64,000 nucleotides of DNA from Galbula dea (GCA_013399015.1 VWZX01002400.1:434001-498000); one strand, 5' to 3'. Positions 22,658-35,756 are shown, counted from the stretch's first letter. A program made the numbers and translations. The notes: generated from the sequence alone by a model not told the origin.

Positions 22658-22725
22658 GGAAAAAAAAAAGAAACAAACCAAAAAACCACCCCAAACCAAA
22701 CCAAAACCCCAAACCCCACCTCCAC
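22658..22725. repeat. A/C-rich low-complexity tract
   Basis: A run of A followed by repeated CCAAA/AACCCC units. It lies about 90 bases beyond the 5' edge of the preceding minus CR1. Confidence 0.8.
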
Positions 22726-23510
22726 CCTTGTCCCCTGGAGCCCTACTTTCCTTCCCTGGCCAGAGCTGGATCAAATCATTATCTCTCTGCCATGCTTTGG
22801 AGATAAGGCAGGAGGCTGAGCAAACCTGCTGCTATCTCTGCTTTAATTTTTATTTGCAAGCAGTGTGGTGCTGCTGCCTCTCCACCCAGCTCAGCTCCTC
22901 TTATCAGAGGGATTATAACTGGCTCACTAAACAATATAATCCCTCTCTAACCCCCAGCAATCTTTCAGGAGGATTTTGCAAGTGGGTGAAGAACAGAGTA
23001 GGATCTCTGCCTGTAGGGTTAATTGGTATCAAATCAAGCTGGTATTTGACCACATGTTAAAAAAAATAAGAATAATGAGAAAGAAGAAGAAAATCCTGTG
23101 TGTGTAGAGATCCCTGGGTGGCTCTGACCCTTTGCAGAGCCTCATTTATGGCTGCAGCAACTTGGAGGTATAGAAAAATAGATAAAAATGTGCAAATTTG
23201 GGACTTCAGGTGTCCAAAGGGTTTGCTCTCAGGGCAGTGCTGCAGGTCTGTGGTTTGGAGAGGGAGATAGTTTTGCATTTGTAGGCCATGTCTTGCTGGG
23301 GATGCTCTGGGCTGGTTCTTTCTTGGTATCACTGCTTCACAGCCCCTGGGCTGAGCCTGGTGCACCCTTTACTCCAGGACTTGTGCTGCTGGTCTGCAGC
23401 TCTCCTGGACAAGTTCAGCAGCTCAGGGATGATTTTGTTTCCAAATCTGTTTTTTTTCTGTAGCTTTTTTTTAAACTTTTGACACTCAGTAATGAGTTTG
23501 CCAATGTTTT
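22726..23510. other. Non-coding stretch, nothing recognised
   Basis: 22830-23060 is AT-rich and repeat-free. No gene recognised. Confidence 0.45.
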
Positions 23511-24022
23511 CACAGAATCCCCAAGTCCCAGCCTGATGGGGGCTGGAAGAGACCTCTGGGGATCATCCAGCACAACCCCCCTGCTCCAGCAGGGGCACCC
23601 ACAGCAGCTTGCCCAGCATCACCTCCAGCTGCCTTGGCAATCTCTCCACACAAGGAGACTCCACAACCTCTCTGGGCAGCCTGGGACAGGGCTCCAACAC
23701 CCTCACACCAAACAAGCTTCTCCTCCTGCTCAGCTGGCACCTCCTGGCTTCCAGTTGGTGCCCAGTGCCCCTTGGCCTGGCCCTGGCCACCCCTGAGCAG
23801 AGTCTGGCCCCAGCCTCTTGCCCCCAGCCTTCAGCTCTTGCTCAGCATTGAGCAGCTCCCCTCTGGGGCTGCTCTTCTCCAGGCTAAGCAGCCCCAGGGC
23901 TCTCAGCCTTTCCTCCTGCACAGATGCTGCAGTGCCCTCAGCACCTTGGGAGCCTCTGCTGGCCTCTCCCCAGTAGTTCCTTGTCTCTCTGGCCCTGGGG
24001 AGCCCAGAACTGGACTCAGTTT
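23511..24022 (-). mobile_element. CR1 LINE 3' fragment, frameshifted subfamily
   Basis: Tail CACAGAATCCCCAAGTCCC, GACCTCTGGGGATCATCCAG. Very similar to the copies at 17617 and 26813. Carries the shared deletion (near 23791-23825). Confidence 0.94.
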
Positions 24023-26812
24023 CACTTTTCACTTGCTGAGCTACTGGTACTGATGCAAACCAGCAGGTTGAGTTACTAAAGAGGTTTTGGGTTTCTTGTT
24101 GACTCTTCACTTTGTTCCCCCCCCCTCCAACAAAAGGCAATGGCTAGCAGTGAGCAGCACTGAAGAGCTGTGTGATTCCTGCCTCAGGAGCTGCCTGGGA
24201 TTCTTGGTTGTAGAGAGACTTTGAATTTGAACAGAATTTGCTCCAGAATTGTGGTGTTATTTTAAAATCCAGCCTGAAGTGGCAATGCTTGAAGCAGACA
24301 CCACTTGGGTTGTGTTTTCCTCCTCCCTCGCCTGCCGAAATCACCACCAGAATTCAGAGACAGATTTGGAAGGTTAGAACTTCCCAGATTGTTTCCCTCT
24401 CAGTTGTCATCTCAGGAGGGTTTTGTTTTCTGTCTGATTGCATCAAATATTTGTAATCCTGCAGGGACTGTGGTGAGAGGGTGAATCACTTTCAGTAAAA
24501 ACAAAGGCATTTCTTTTTGATCCTTGCTGCTGCATAGCTGAAGGGGAAATTGGGGAAAGAGAGGAGTTCTCCAACACAGCTCTACTTGAGCTTGGGGTCA
24601 TGCTCTGCTTGTCCTGATGCCTCTTCATTGAGGTATTTAAAGCATCACTGGAAACTTTTCTCTTTGGAAATACAGAGACCCTTTCACTTAGTCTGATTTT
24701 AGAGATAATTTTTTCCCTTCTGGTTCTTCAGGCAGCCCCTAGGGAGAGGAGACTTTGGCCAGTGTCCTGGCCCAGCTCTAAAACAGCTGACCCACCTAAA
24801 AATTTCCCTGTCTTGCTACAGCAAAAAATAGCTTAGAGCAATTTGGAGCCTTTCTGGGTGGGGTGTTGGGTGTCTGGTGTGTCAAGGCCCAGTTATTTCT
24901 TTAATTTTCCTGGTTTTAACCTAATCCCAGAGTTGTCATTGAGTGATGAGCATGTCACTGGCTCCAGGGGATTGCTCCAGGCTCTAAGTCATCCTTAGAA
25001 ACTCATTTACCACGCTGAAGGTTTTAGGGCACAGTAGCCAAATCCATGGGACTGAATCCCTGATGTGCACCTGAGTGGGACTTTGGTCCTTGTCACTGCT
25101 CCCAGCCTGGCTGTCCCTGCATCCCCTCTTTGCCTCATGCCTCCCTTGCACACACCCTCTGCCTCTTGCAGGCAGAGCCAGGCTTCCTTTTCCCACACAC
25201 TGTTCCTTGCCCTCAGTTGCAGGCATCACATTTGCTCCTCCAGCATTTCTTTTCCCTTCCCAATCCTTTAGTTGCTGGGGATATTTCTGTTATTCTTGGC
25301 CTGATCTTTTCAGCACATGAATATTTCTTTGCTGGGGCAGTGGCTGGACACAGCTGGGGAGAGGTCCTATGAGGGCAGTGCAGAAAAGGTGCACAACAGC
25401 AGAGCTGTGATGGGAATAAGTAGCAGGGAACATCATCTCTGTCTTGCACTGGAAACCTGTTTGAATCCTTAGTCTGGATCATGTGGAAGTCTGAGTTAAT
25501 ACAATTGCTTCTTGGGTGCTTGTCTCCCAGGAGCATTTATTACCATTTTCATTTTCAGACTCAAGCTGTTTGAAAAATCACAGTTCAGGATATGAAGTGT
25601 ATTTGGAAGAGATAAGGATTCCTTTTATTCCCTTTTTCTGAGCAGTACAGGGGGGAAAACACAGGAGTTTTTCTAGACTGAGGGAGGGTCAGGAGCTTTT
25701 ACTTAAAAGCTGAAAGCTGAGATTTTGCCTGAGTCCATTTGAGTTAAGATAGTAAAGTTTGGGAGGGGAAAAAAGAGCAGAATCCAAACCCAATAAATAC
25801 TATGAGACTTGTGATGAAGTAATGAAAACTGGCAGCTCCTCTTGCTGCACATCTTGCTCCAATAATCTCCCTTTCTTTTCCTCTTTACTCCCTGTTCCAT
25901 CTCTCACTCTTCCTGGGCACCCCAGAAATGATACTGGGGACATTGAAGATATTGCCTCAGAGCCAGGATCCCTTCCCATGGCAGTGTCACCATCCCCTGG
26001 CCACCACCCCATGCCAGGGCAGCAGGACCCACCCACATCCACCTTATAAACCTTAACCCAGCACTGGGTGCCTCCTGGGAAGCTCTGAGAAGCATTTAAT
26101 GCAGTTTAAAACTCAAGCCAATCCTCCAGCTGCCTTTTCCCAGCCATGCTGCAATGTTTGGTCCCATCAGGAGTGGGTGTTCTGTGCTTCCTCACATGCC
26201 TGCCTTCTCCAGGATGGTTTCCCACCCTAGCAAGAGTGGTCTTCCCAGGGGGACTGATGTTGAGCTCATTCTGTTGGGATCCAGCCCTGGAATCTAACTC
26301 ACATGTCCTTAGCCTGGTGCTGCCAGAGCCTGGGCTTTTGCTGCTGCTTTTGACATGCATCTTCTGGGGCTTCTGCTGCTCTGCTTTCTTTTCTTTTCCA
26401 TTTTCTTTTCTTTTCAATTTTATTTTCTCTTTCCAGCCCTGGGTTTGCCTGGTGTGAGGCACCAATAAGGTGGTGGGAGCAGCTGCCTGCTGGCTGGGAG
26501 CTCTGTGGGGAGAGCTAACATTAATACAAGGTTGTCACTTTTGCAACTTAGTGTGTTATTGAATTCCAGGCAGGCACCAGGAGCAGCTCTCCAAGTTTTA
26601 AATGGCTTTTCTCTGCCTTTGTGCATGTCTATAAAATAGCTGTGTGACACCACCCATCATAATGCTCCCACTGAGCAGTACTGCAGGTATTTCAGGGGGG
26701 AAAAAAGCACATTTTTGGTAGTGATTCCTTCATTGCTGTTTGCTTCCCTGTTTTCAACCTGCCTACAGCAATTTGGGGTGGGTTTGGTGTGTTTATGGGG
26801 CAGGGATAAGTG
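24023..26812. other. Non-coding stretch with a TTTTC microsatellite
   Basis: 26387-26432 is a loose (CTTTT)n run. The rest holds nothing I recognise. Confidence 0.5.
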
Positions 26813-27500
26813 CACAGAATCCCTAAATCTCAGCCTGGTGGGGGTTGGAAGGGACCTCTGGGGATCAGCCAGTCCAACCCCCCTGCTCCAGCAGGGGCAC
26901 CCACAGCAGCTTGCCCAGCATCACCTCCAGCTGCCTTGGCAATCTCTCCACACAAGGAGACTCCACAGCCTCTCTGCAAAGCCTGGGCCAGGGCTCCAAC
27001 ACCCTCATACCAAACAAGCTTCTCCTCCTGCTCAGCTGGCACCTCCTGGCTTCCAGTTGATGCCCAGTGCCCCTTGGCCTGGCCCTTGGCACCACTGAGC
27101 AGAGTCTGGCCCCAGCCTCTTGCCCTCAGCCTTCAGCTCTTGCTCAGCATTGAGCAGCTCCCCTCTGGGGCTGCTCTTCTCCAGGCTAAGCAGCCCCAGG
27201 GCTCTCAGCCTTTCCTCCTGCCACAGATGCTCCAGTGCCCTCAGCACCTTGGGAGCCTCTTCTGGCCTCTCTCCAGCAGTTCCTTGTCTCTCTGGGAACT
27301 GGGGAGCCCAGAACTGGAGCCAGGACTCCAGCTGTGGCCTGAGTAGGGCAGAGTAGAGAGGGAGGAGAAGCTCCCTTGCCCTGCTGCTCACACTCTTCTT
27401 CATGCACCCCAGGAGCCCATTGGCCTTCTTGGCCCAGAGGGCACATTGTGCCTCATGGTGAACTTGTTGTCCACCAACACTCCCACTCCTCCCAGTTTTG
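26813..27500 (-). mobile_element. CR1 LINE 3' fragment, frameshifted subfamily, long
   Basis: Tail CACAGAATCCCTAAATCTC. Runs back through CAGAACTGGAGCCAGGACTC to TTGTTGTCCACCAACACTCC, i.e. into the segment after the RT active site. Carries the shared deletion (near 27100-27125). Confidence 0.94.
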
Positions 27501-30307
27501 GTTCCTTAAATCATGTATCTTCATTATCCTTTTCACTGCAGTCAGGTCTGCTCTGTTGTTTAGCGTGGTGGTAAAGTTGTGTCAAAAAATGCTTGAAATC
27601 TTTCAGGTTTATGCCTGACATGGTCTCAGCTTCCAAATTCCCACCAGCCAGAGAAGTGTGTCCCTTTTTGATTGATGTTAGCCCCTTAAACATCCTAACT
27701 GGGACCAGTTTTCCTCCTTTCACCCCAGGACTTGCCATTAATAGCTGGGTTGCTCTAGCAGGGAGGCAGCTGCTGGCTCCTGCCCTGTGCTGTCCAGCTC
27801 CCTTCTGCACTGCAGTTATTTTTCTCTATTATATATTGTTCTCAGGAGAATTCTTCTGCCCCCAGCCTGTAGATAAGGGCTGCTGCCAGATGAGTTGAAG
27901 CTTTTTTTTCCTTGAAGCTTAAATTGCTGCCTTGTAAGTTGGTGAGTAAGGCTGAGAGCTGCTTTCTCTCCTTCCCTCCACAAAGCACAGGGGCTTCAGC
28001 CCTGAGCTGGAGAATTTTGCTGAGTTTTAGTTGGAAATGTGACTTTTGTGTGTGGAAATGCTGCATTTAATTCTCTGAGCTGGCAGCTCTTCCTGAGCCC
28101 TTTCATGTTAAGGTGCCCATCTGGGTGTGTCAGCTCTCAGGGGGGATCTTGCAGCACCAGGGCAGGGTTTTTAAGTCACAAATTTGGGATAGTTTCTGGT
28201 AGGCATCTCTGAGTGTTCCTGTGGGATGCAGGAGACAGCTGGGGGATGTGGCAACTTTGGCTGCTCCTCCAAAAGTGACATGGCAGCTTCTCACCCTCCC
28301 TCAGAGGGAAGTGCCTGGTTCTTGGTAGTACCATTGTGGTGATGCTGGTTTTGCAGACTGGGTTAAGCCCAGGCCTGAAGTTGGCATCTTCCATGGGTGT
28401 GAAATGAGTAAATTTGTGGCAGAGAGATAAGACTGCAGCTTGTCTCCTACCCAAAGCTTGGTGTGGATGGATTAGGATGGTAGAAATCCATAGGAAAACA
28501 GAGAGAAAATGTGGCTGCTGGCTGCTCTGCCCAGAGGTTAACTTTCCAGTTGTTAAGCAGAATGGCTTCTATTTAGTCCTGCTTTGCTGGCCAGGAGCAG
28601 GTTGGTGGTTGGAAGGCTACTGGGGGATATGTCAGATGGGTAATATTAGGACTTCTATCTCTGGAGGCTTCCTCTCAGGTCCTGCAGTCATTATTATTTG
28701 TAATAGAGATATATAAAATAAACCCTATTAAATGTATGGCTATTGAAATGAAGCCAGCAGGACAGCAGTGTCAGCTCCATCCAGCTTGAGCCTCCCTGGC
28801 TCCAGCATCCTTGGCCCAGCATGCCAGAAGGATGCAGGGATGCAGCAGAGCATCCCTCCCTGGCACAGGGCAATGGGATCTCTGCAGTTCCTCCTGTCAG
28901 TGAGCTGTGCTGGTTAACCAGCTTGGTTGCTGCAGGTTTTTAGAAGCAGTTAGCATGAACCATTAACTCTTCCTTTTAATTATTCAGGTTGCCTCCTTTA
29001 AATTTCTTTTTTAAGTGGAGCTAATAGGCTTTGCAGGAGGAGGCTTCCAACCACAGTGGTTTCTCCCTGGAGGAGCTGTGTTTGTGCATTGCCAGCTAAT
29101 CTCTTTTCTTCATTATCCCTTATCTTCCTCTAGCTGATTAATTGCTTTCAATTGATTTATAAATATTCTGTTGATACACACAGTGGATGGGAGGGGGAAT
29201 GTGATGTGTCCAGGCACACAGGGTCATTGATCCATGCAACCCCTCTGGGATTCCCTACCCTGCCTTGCAGAGCTGAGCAAGTTCAGCCAAGCTTTTATTC
29301 CCTTTTCAGTTTTCCTTTGTCATTCCTGCAAGCAACCAAAAATTCTGCTGTTAGCAGCATTTTGAGTCCATGCCTGTGAACAAGCCCTGTTGCTTTTGTA
29401 GTCCCAGCTGAATAGCCCTGGGGATGTCTTGGGCACAGTTGAGGACATGGCAAAGCACAAAATGCACCTTAACAAGTTTCCAGCTCCATCAGTGCATCAC
29501 ATCTATTCCCAAAGCTCTATCTGACCACTGCATGTGGCCCCAAAAACATTACCTTGCAGCTGTGGGGGCTGCTGGAGGTGCAGATGGGGCCAACAGGCAG
29601 GATGCAGGTAGGCTCTGCCTGACCTCTTCTCCCTGCAAAGCTTGGTCCTGTGCCCTCATGCCCAGTGAGCAGCAGGTTTGGGGTGAAAAGAAAGGAGTTT
29701 GGGTAAGTGCTTTTCATCCTGCTGAGTGTGGGAGGTTGTGGGGGCAGCTGGGCTGGCAGCAGGTGGTGTGGAAAGGGGTTTTCTGGAGCAAGGTCTCTAA
29801 TATTCATATATATGTACCTGTATATGTTTTGCTGGGGTGGCTGATGAAGAAGAATCCTTAGAATTGCTTTTTGAAACCCTCTGGAAACTAAAGGGCAGCT
29901 TCAAGACAATAGTGATACAAGGCAGGAACATCTGGTTGGTGGAGATAGTGTCCCAGTTCAGAGCTGGGTTCTTCCACCCCATTAACATACTGGGTGTGAC
30001 TGAGGATGCCAAGTGGCTTTTGGAAGCAGGAGCAGGTTTTTACCTACAGAGCAATGATTAGCCTTTCCTGCTAGGCTTCCTTTTTTTCCTGTTGTTTCTC
30101 TGCCTGCAGCCTGTTCCCTGCTGATGGCCACATGGTTCCTCCTTGAGGGGGCTGAGATGAGTGGCCCTGGGGGCATGATGGCCTTTGGTAACCTTGGGGA
30201 TGTTCCTGGCTGGGCAGGGGGTGAGATAAAGCTTTGCAAACCTTCACAGGGAAATGTTTCCCTAAGTTTGAGCTCTGCCACACACAGCTCTGGGTTTTGG
30301 TGCTGTT
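27501..30307. other. Non-coding stretch with AT-rich block
   Basis: 28890-29170 is AT-rich and repeat-free, with GATTAATTG-like and TTATC motifs. No gene recognised in the remainder. Confidence 0.4.
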
Positions 30308-31092
30308 GGAAGTTTTTCAAGGGTAAGGGTAAAGTCCTGCACCTCAGGGGGAATAACCTCCTGGACTAGTACAGGTTAGGGGTTGAGCTGCTGGAAAGCA
30401 GCTCTGAAGAGAAGGTTCTGGGAATCCTGGTGGACAAGAGGTTCACCATGAACCAACAGTAAGCCTTCTGGGCCAAGTAGGTCAATGGTCTCCTGGGTGC
30501 ATTCAGAAGAGTAGGGCAGCAGGGCAAGGGAGGTTCTCCTCTACCTCTACTCTGCCCTACTCAGGCCACAGCTGGAGTCCTGGCTCCAGTTCTGGGCTCC
30601 CCAGTTCCCAGAGAGACAAGGAACTGCTGGAGAGAGGCCAGCAGAGGCTCTCAAGATGCTGAGGGCACTGGAGCATCTGTGGCAGGAGGAAAGGCTGAGA
30701 GCCCTGGGGCTGCTTAGCCTGGAGAAGAGCAGCCCCAGAGAGCAGCTGCTCAATGCTGAGCAAGAGCTGAAGGCTGGGGGCAAGAGGCTGGGGCCAGACT
30801 CTGCTCAGTGGTGGCCAGGGCCAGGCCAAGGGGCACTGGGCACCAACTGGAAGCCAGGAGGTTGCAGCTGAGCAGGAGGAGAAGCTTGTTTGGTGTGAGG
30901 GTGTTGGGGCCCTGTCCCAGGCTTTGCAGAGAGGCTGTGGAGTCTTCTTGTGTGGAGAGATTGCCAAGGCAGCTGGAGGTGATGCTGGGCAAGCTGCTGT
31001 GGGTGCCCCTGCTGGAGCAGGGGGGTTGTGCTGGATGATCCCCAGAGCTCCCTTCCAACCCAAACCAGGCTGGGATTTAGGGATTCTGTGAT
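30308..31092 (+). mobile_element. CR1 LINE 3' fragment, frameshifted subfamily, long
   Basis: Starts in ORF2 at GKVLHLRGNN, runs through KSSPREQLLNAEQELKAGGK, then the shared deletion near 30777-30805. ORF2 resumes in another frame as VARARPRGTGHQLEARR to LLWVPLLEQGG. The 3' tail is GGGATTCTGTGATT. Confidence 0.95.
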
Positions 31093-32315
31093 TTATTATT
31101 ATTTTGCTTTATTATTCGACTTCCACTCTAAAGAGCTGGTGGCACAGGCAGAACCTCAATGTATATAGCAACTTAATTACAGGTTGCTAATTAGAGATTG
31201 CCAACTGAGGAGGCTGTTTTCACAGCCCAGGCTGCCACTTGGCTGTATATGTGCTGGAGTTGTGTAATTTCTTTGTCATCATATATGGTAATATATTCAC
31301 TGCAGCATGACATAGGACAAGGTTCAATGAATAATGTAAAACCCAGAGTAACACTGAATCTAGATCAGCTGCAACTTCCCCCCCCCAGGGTTATTTTACA
31401 AAGGAAAATATTGATTCTGCTGAGGTTCAGTGGTTCAGAGCTCTCAAAGCCCACATTTCACTGATCAATCCCCAAGGTAGTTGACCAGCCAGCCCTGTCC
31501 CCTCCATGGCTGCACAGTTTGGGACATCAGGACCATCCCTCTCCTCCCCACATGCTCAGCAGTTGCTGATGGAGTTGGGGATGTTGGCCACTGGATGGAG
31601 ATGTGGCAGGAGGATGGAGCTGGTGCCACCATGGGCAGGTGGCTTGCAAAAGGCACAGCTGAAGTTTTGGATGTGTGGTCCATAAGTGATGTGAAGAGCA
31701 ACTGTCAGTGTCCTCAGAAATGAGGATTTGGGGGTTTTCTTCCCTTCTTAACTGCTCTCTGGAGCAGGGCTGAACATCACCTGGGATGGAGCAGGCCAGG
31801 CTCTGTTGGGATTTAGGTACCAAGTCAAACAAACCTTCCCACAATACATTTTTTCCCCAGTTTTCTCTTTGAATGCTAACTAGAATGGACAATTTCTATT
31901 TGTTTTCCTTTGTTTTAACCAAATTCCCCCTGTCCTCATCTGTAGCATTTATTTTTGCAGTTCATCATCTTAGTTTTATTACAGCCTTTTAGCAACTGAA
32001 TGAAAATAAGGAAGCTAGAGGGTTTTAGGCACAAAATGTCTGTGATGATAACTATAATTCTCATGATGAAATAAAAACACAATAGGAATAACTGGTGAGG
32101 TCAGGAAACTACCAAATGAGATAGCAACTGGGAGTGGGAGAACCAGCAGGGTGATGGTTGCCTTTTACTGGTTATTTTTTTGCCTCTTTATGTTGCAACA
32201 ACTTTTGCAGTGTTATATTGAAGAAGGAAAGTCTCTGTGTATGGCCTGGGGAGGGTCATTAAAAAATCCTTGGGGTTTTTCTCTCCACTGAGGCTTTAAT
32301 GACTCAGCAGTGCAG
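31093..32315. other. Non-coding stretch with AT-rich blocks
   Basis: 31100-31200 and 31890-32090 are AT-rich with TTAATTAC and GCTAATTAG motifs and no repeat. No gene recognised. Confidence 0.4.
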
Positions 32316-33306
32316 AGTCTAGTTGGAAGCTTGTAGCTCATGGTGTTCCCAAAGGGTCAGGGCTGGGTTCAGTCTTGTGCAACATCTTCATCAGTGACCT
32401 GGCTGAAGGGAGAGGGGGGACCCTCAGGCAGTTTGCTGATGATTCAGCACTGGGAGGAGTGGTGGCACCCTGTCAGGCTGTGCTGCCAACCAGTGACACC
32501 TGGACAGGCTGAGAGCAGGGGCAGAGGAACCTCCTGAAGTTCAACAAGGGCAAGTGTAGAGTCCTGCACCTCAGGGGGAATAAGCTCATGGACCAGGGCA
32601 GGTTAGGGGTTGAGCTGCTGGAAAGCAGCTCTGCAGAGAAGGACCTGGGAGTGCTGCTGGACAACAAGTTTGCCATGAACCAGCAATGTCTCCCTGTGGC
32701 CAAGAAGGCCAATGATCTCCTGGAGTGCATGAAGAAGAGTGTGAGCAGAAGGTCAAGGGAGGTTCTCCTTCCCTTTGGCTTTGCACTAGAGAGGCCACAG
32801 CTGGAGTATTGGGTCCAGTTCTGGGCTCCCCAGTCCAAGAGAGAGACAAGGAACTGCTGGGCAGAGGCTCCCAAGATGCTGAGGGCACTGCAGCATCTCT
32901 GGCAGGAGGAAAGGCTGAAAGCCCTGGGGCTGCTTAGCTTGGAGAAGAGCAGCCCCAGAGGGCAGCTGCTCAATGCTGAGCAAGAGCTGAAGGCTGGGGA
33001 CAAGAGGCTGGGGCCAGACTCTAATGAGTGGTGGCCAGGGCCAGGCCAAGGGGCACTGGGCACCAACTGGAAGCCAGGAGTTTCCATCTGAGGAGGAGAA
33101 GCTTGTTTGGTGTGAGGGTGTTGGAGCCCTGTCCCAGGCTTTGCAGAGAGGCTGTGGAGTCTCCTTGTGTGGAGAGATTGCCAAGGCAGCTGGAGATGAT
33201 GCTGGGCAAGCTGCTGTGGGTGCCCCTGCTGGAGCAGGGGTGTTGGACTGGCTGATCCCCAGAGGTCCCTTCCAACCCCCACCAGGCTGGGACTTGGAGA
33301 TTCTTT
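32316..33306 (+). mobile_element. CR1 LINE, longest copy, with reverse-transcriptase core
   Basis: Reads GVPKGSGLG, then NIFISDLAEG and FADDSALG, the reverse transcriptase active site (FADD, a Y/FxDD motif). Next come VLHLRGNKL, AEKDLGVLLDNKFAMNQQ, AKKANDLLECMKKSVSRRS and the C-terminal region. It carries the shared 1-base deletion near 32997-33025. It is 5' truncated in mid-RT and broken by frame changes, so it is dead. Ends TGGGACTTGGAGATTCTTTG. Confidence 0.96.
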
Positions 33307-33972
33307 GAACCACTACAAAAACTCTGAGCAATGCACGTTAATTTTGGGGAGCTTAAAACACCAGCAGTACTGGAGGAGGAGGAGCTATCAGTGCCAAGCT
33401 CCTGAATGAAAATGAAACTCTAACCTCCTCTGGTTTTGGAACCAGATCTGTATTAATTAATCCTTCTCCTCACACATGAAGTTTTGCAACATCAACACTG
33501 TTGGATTTTAACTCACTCCAAGCAGGCAGAGTCTTCCCCAAATCCCCAGCCTAGAGCTCTCCTGGCTGCCAGCACCAATTTGTCACCAGTGAAATGTTTG
33601 ACAAAAATCTGTCATCTTTGGAGAGAAGTTTTCCCTGAAAGAAAAACTCAGGGGGGAAAAAGCAATTGGCTGTTTTGAAACATCTCCTCCTTTTGGTTTT
33701 CTTTTTAGTAACAGACAGGGATGGAGAAGGGAGTTTCCATGGGGGTGGGGAGATGATGTAGCTTGTCTTCCTGGAGATAGGTGGCATTTTGGTACTGGAA
33801 ATCTTGTCTGATGTCTCCTGATTTTTCTGTTCCAGTCAGTGGGTGTGTTTTTGAGCTCTGTTCTCCAGGTCAAACATATCCCTGCAAGGACCAGCTCCTC
33901 TCCAGAGGTGCATAAATACATCCCTGACCTTCTGCAGAGTGCCTGTGCCTTCAGGGCCATGGTGTACTTCAG
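33307..33972. other. Non-coding stretch, nothing recognised
   Basis: No gene or repeat recognised. Confidence 0.5.
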
Positions 33973-34190
33973 CACAGAAACAGAGAAACATTTGGGTTGG
34001 AAGTGACCTTTCAGAACAGGCTGCCTAGGGCAGTGGTGGAGTCACCATCCCTGGAGGGGTTCAAAGAGCATGTAGATGTGGCCCTTAGTGATGTGGTTTA
34101 GTGGCATGGTGGTGATAGGTTGACAGTTGGACTTGATCTTAGAGATCTTTTCTGACCTTCATGATCATCAAGTTCAACTGTTAACCCAGC
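33973..34190 (-). mobile_element. CR1 LINE 3' fragment split by a nested CR1
   Basis: Left part 33973-34013 (ACATTTGGGTTGGAAGTGACC) and right part 34153-34190 (TGATCATCAAGTTCAACTGT) join into an ordinary minus CR1 3' end once 34014-34152 is removed. Confidence 0.85.
34014..34152 (+). mobile_element. CR1 LINE 3' end nested in a CR1
   Basis: GAACAGGCTGCCTAGGGCAG through GACTTGATCTTAGAGATCTT. Flanked by TGACCTTTCA (34004-34013) and TGACCTTCA (34153-34161), a probable target-site duplication. Confidence 0.9.
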
Positions 34191-34337
34191 ACCTCCCTGG
34201 GTGCCACCTCCCTCCCAGCAGCAGCCACCACCAGCACACCAGTAATGGGTTGCTCTAAAGCAAGGAGAGGAAACCCAGACCCCAAGCCCAATTTAACTGC
34301 AGCCAAAAGCACAGCTGTCACCCAGTGTAGGGGTGTG

Positions 34338-34455
34338 CCTTGGGAATCTCTCCACACAAGGAGACTCCACAACCTCTCTGGGCAGCCTGGGCCAGGGCTC
34401 CAACACCCTCACACCAAACAAGCTTCTCCTTGCGTTCAGCTAGAACTTCCTGCTG
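34338..34455 (-). mobile_element. CR1 LINE internal fragment, frameshifted subfamily
   Basis: TCTCCACACAAGGAGACTCC through CACCAAACAAGCTTCTCCTT. Lacks the 3' tail and stops before the diagnostic deletion. Confidence 0.9.
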
Positions 34456-35756
34456 CATGCGTGTGTTGGGGTGAAGGATGGGTGCTGGGGGTGCTGTGAG
34501 TAACACAACTTGGTCCACCATTAGTCAGCAGGAACAAGGAGGTGAGCCCAGCTCACTCAGCAGCCTCCTCTGCCAGGGAGGAGCACAGCAGCTCAGAGGA
34601 GCTACTCTGGAGGAGCTTCGGCTTGCGCAACGCCCATGAGGCAGAGAACCTCCTCCTTCTGCTTTGGTTCAGATCATTGCTGCTCTACACCTTCCCATGC
34701 CATGGCAGGTCACACCAAGGGGTTCCCAGTTCCCTGTGCTTATTTGTAAAGCACAATTCAATCCATGGCTGCTCCCAAAGCCAGCAGTAATTCCTTGCTC
34801 AGGTCACATCCCCACCGCATCGGGAGCTGAGTCGGCAGGGGCGGGCTGCGACTTGATTCCCCTGGGAGAGGAGTTGTGCAAACGGGAGCGATGGGAGGTG
34901 AGGCAGCGGCCAAGAGTGGAGCTTTCCTGGCCTTGGAGAAGCTGAGGTTGGTGATGGTAAGGCCTGGGGCAAAGGGGACATCCCACACCCTGGCCCTGGC
35001 ATGCACTAGGGCTGCTGCCAGTGTGAACTGTGCCAGTGCCCTTCCCATGGAGTGTACCTGGAGTTGTTGCAAAACAAGCCCAAGTCCTTTCCCTTTCCCA
35101 AGGTGCTGGTGAAGAAGCAGTGGGGTAATGAAGGTGGCAGTGCCCAGTGGTGAGGCCAGGAAGGGTCATGAGGTGAGTGGGGGGCTGGTTTATTGACCAA
35201 GGGTTGTCTGGTGTGTGAGAGGACAATGGCTGCATCTATTCCCAGCCAGGAGTGGCTTGCCCCTCCCATAGGTACATTCTGTCACCCACTTCCCAAAAAG
35301 CCTGTGCACGAAGGGTGTGCCTCAGTTTCCCCATGCCTAAGATGCTGCTGCAGGGCAGGGGAGCTAGATCCATGGGGGGTGGCTGAGGGTTAGCATGCCA
35401 GGCACTGTAAGAAAGCAGAATATGGTGATTTTTCTGCCTCACACCAAGTTCAGAAAACACAGTTTAAGTCTGACCCTCCTGGGTAGAGTGAGAGGTGTGT
35501 GGGGAGCTAGCTGCTTGCAAAGTATCCCTGGGCCAGTGGTTGCACAAATTGGTAAACCCAAAGTGCTTCTGCCTGGTTCTTCATCTCTTTGGTGGGGTGT
35601 GTAAATTAGAAGGTGGGTCTGTTGTGCAGGGCTTGGCAAATCACAGTGCAGGCAGCTGGGGGAAGGCAGGTGATGGTGCAGTGTGTGCCATGGGGAGTGA
35701 AAAGACAAGGTGAGCCTGCTGGGTTTCAGAGCTTGGTCCTTCTGGTGTATGTTTAT
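34456..35756. other. Non-coding stretch, weak CpG cluster
   Basis: 34805-34920 has several CpGs and an ATG (34891) with donors nearby, but the CpG density is far below that at 36660. No gene is supported. Confidence 0.4.

Noticed and set aside
22658..22725. A-rich tract as the poly(A) tail of a processed pseudogene
   Set aside because: The run quickly becomes A/C repeats, and no gene-like sequence or target-site duplication precedes it.
22073..22774. Minus-strand ORF of 233 codons
   Set aside because: Its C-terminal half is the CR1 ORF2 remnant (RELGLVSLEKRRLRGDLL); the rest is flanking sequence read through by chance.
32473..33282. Minus-strand ORF of 269 codons
   Set aside because: It is antisense to a CR1; the same antisense peptide recurs at every copy of that subfamily.
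34891..34956. Second possible first exon: ATG, 22 codons, GTAAGG donor in a weak CpG cluster
   Set aside because: It ends in phase 0, which does not fit the exon at 43918. An earlier GTGAGG donor would fit but leaves only two codons. CpG density is much lower than at 36660.
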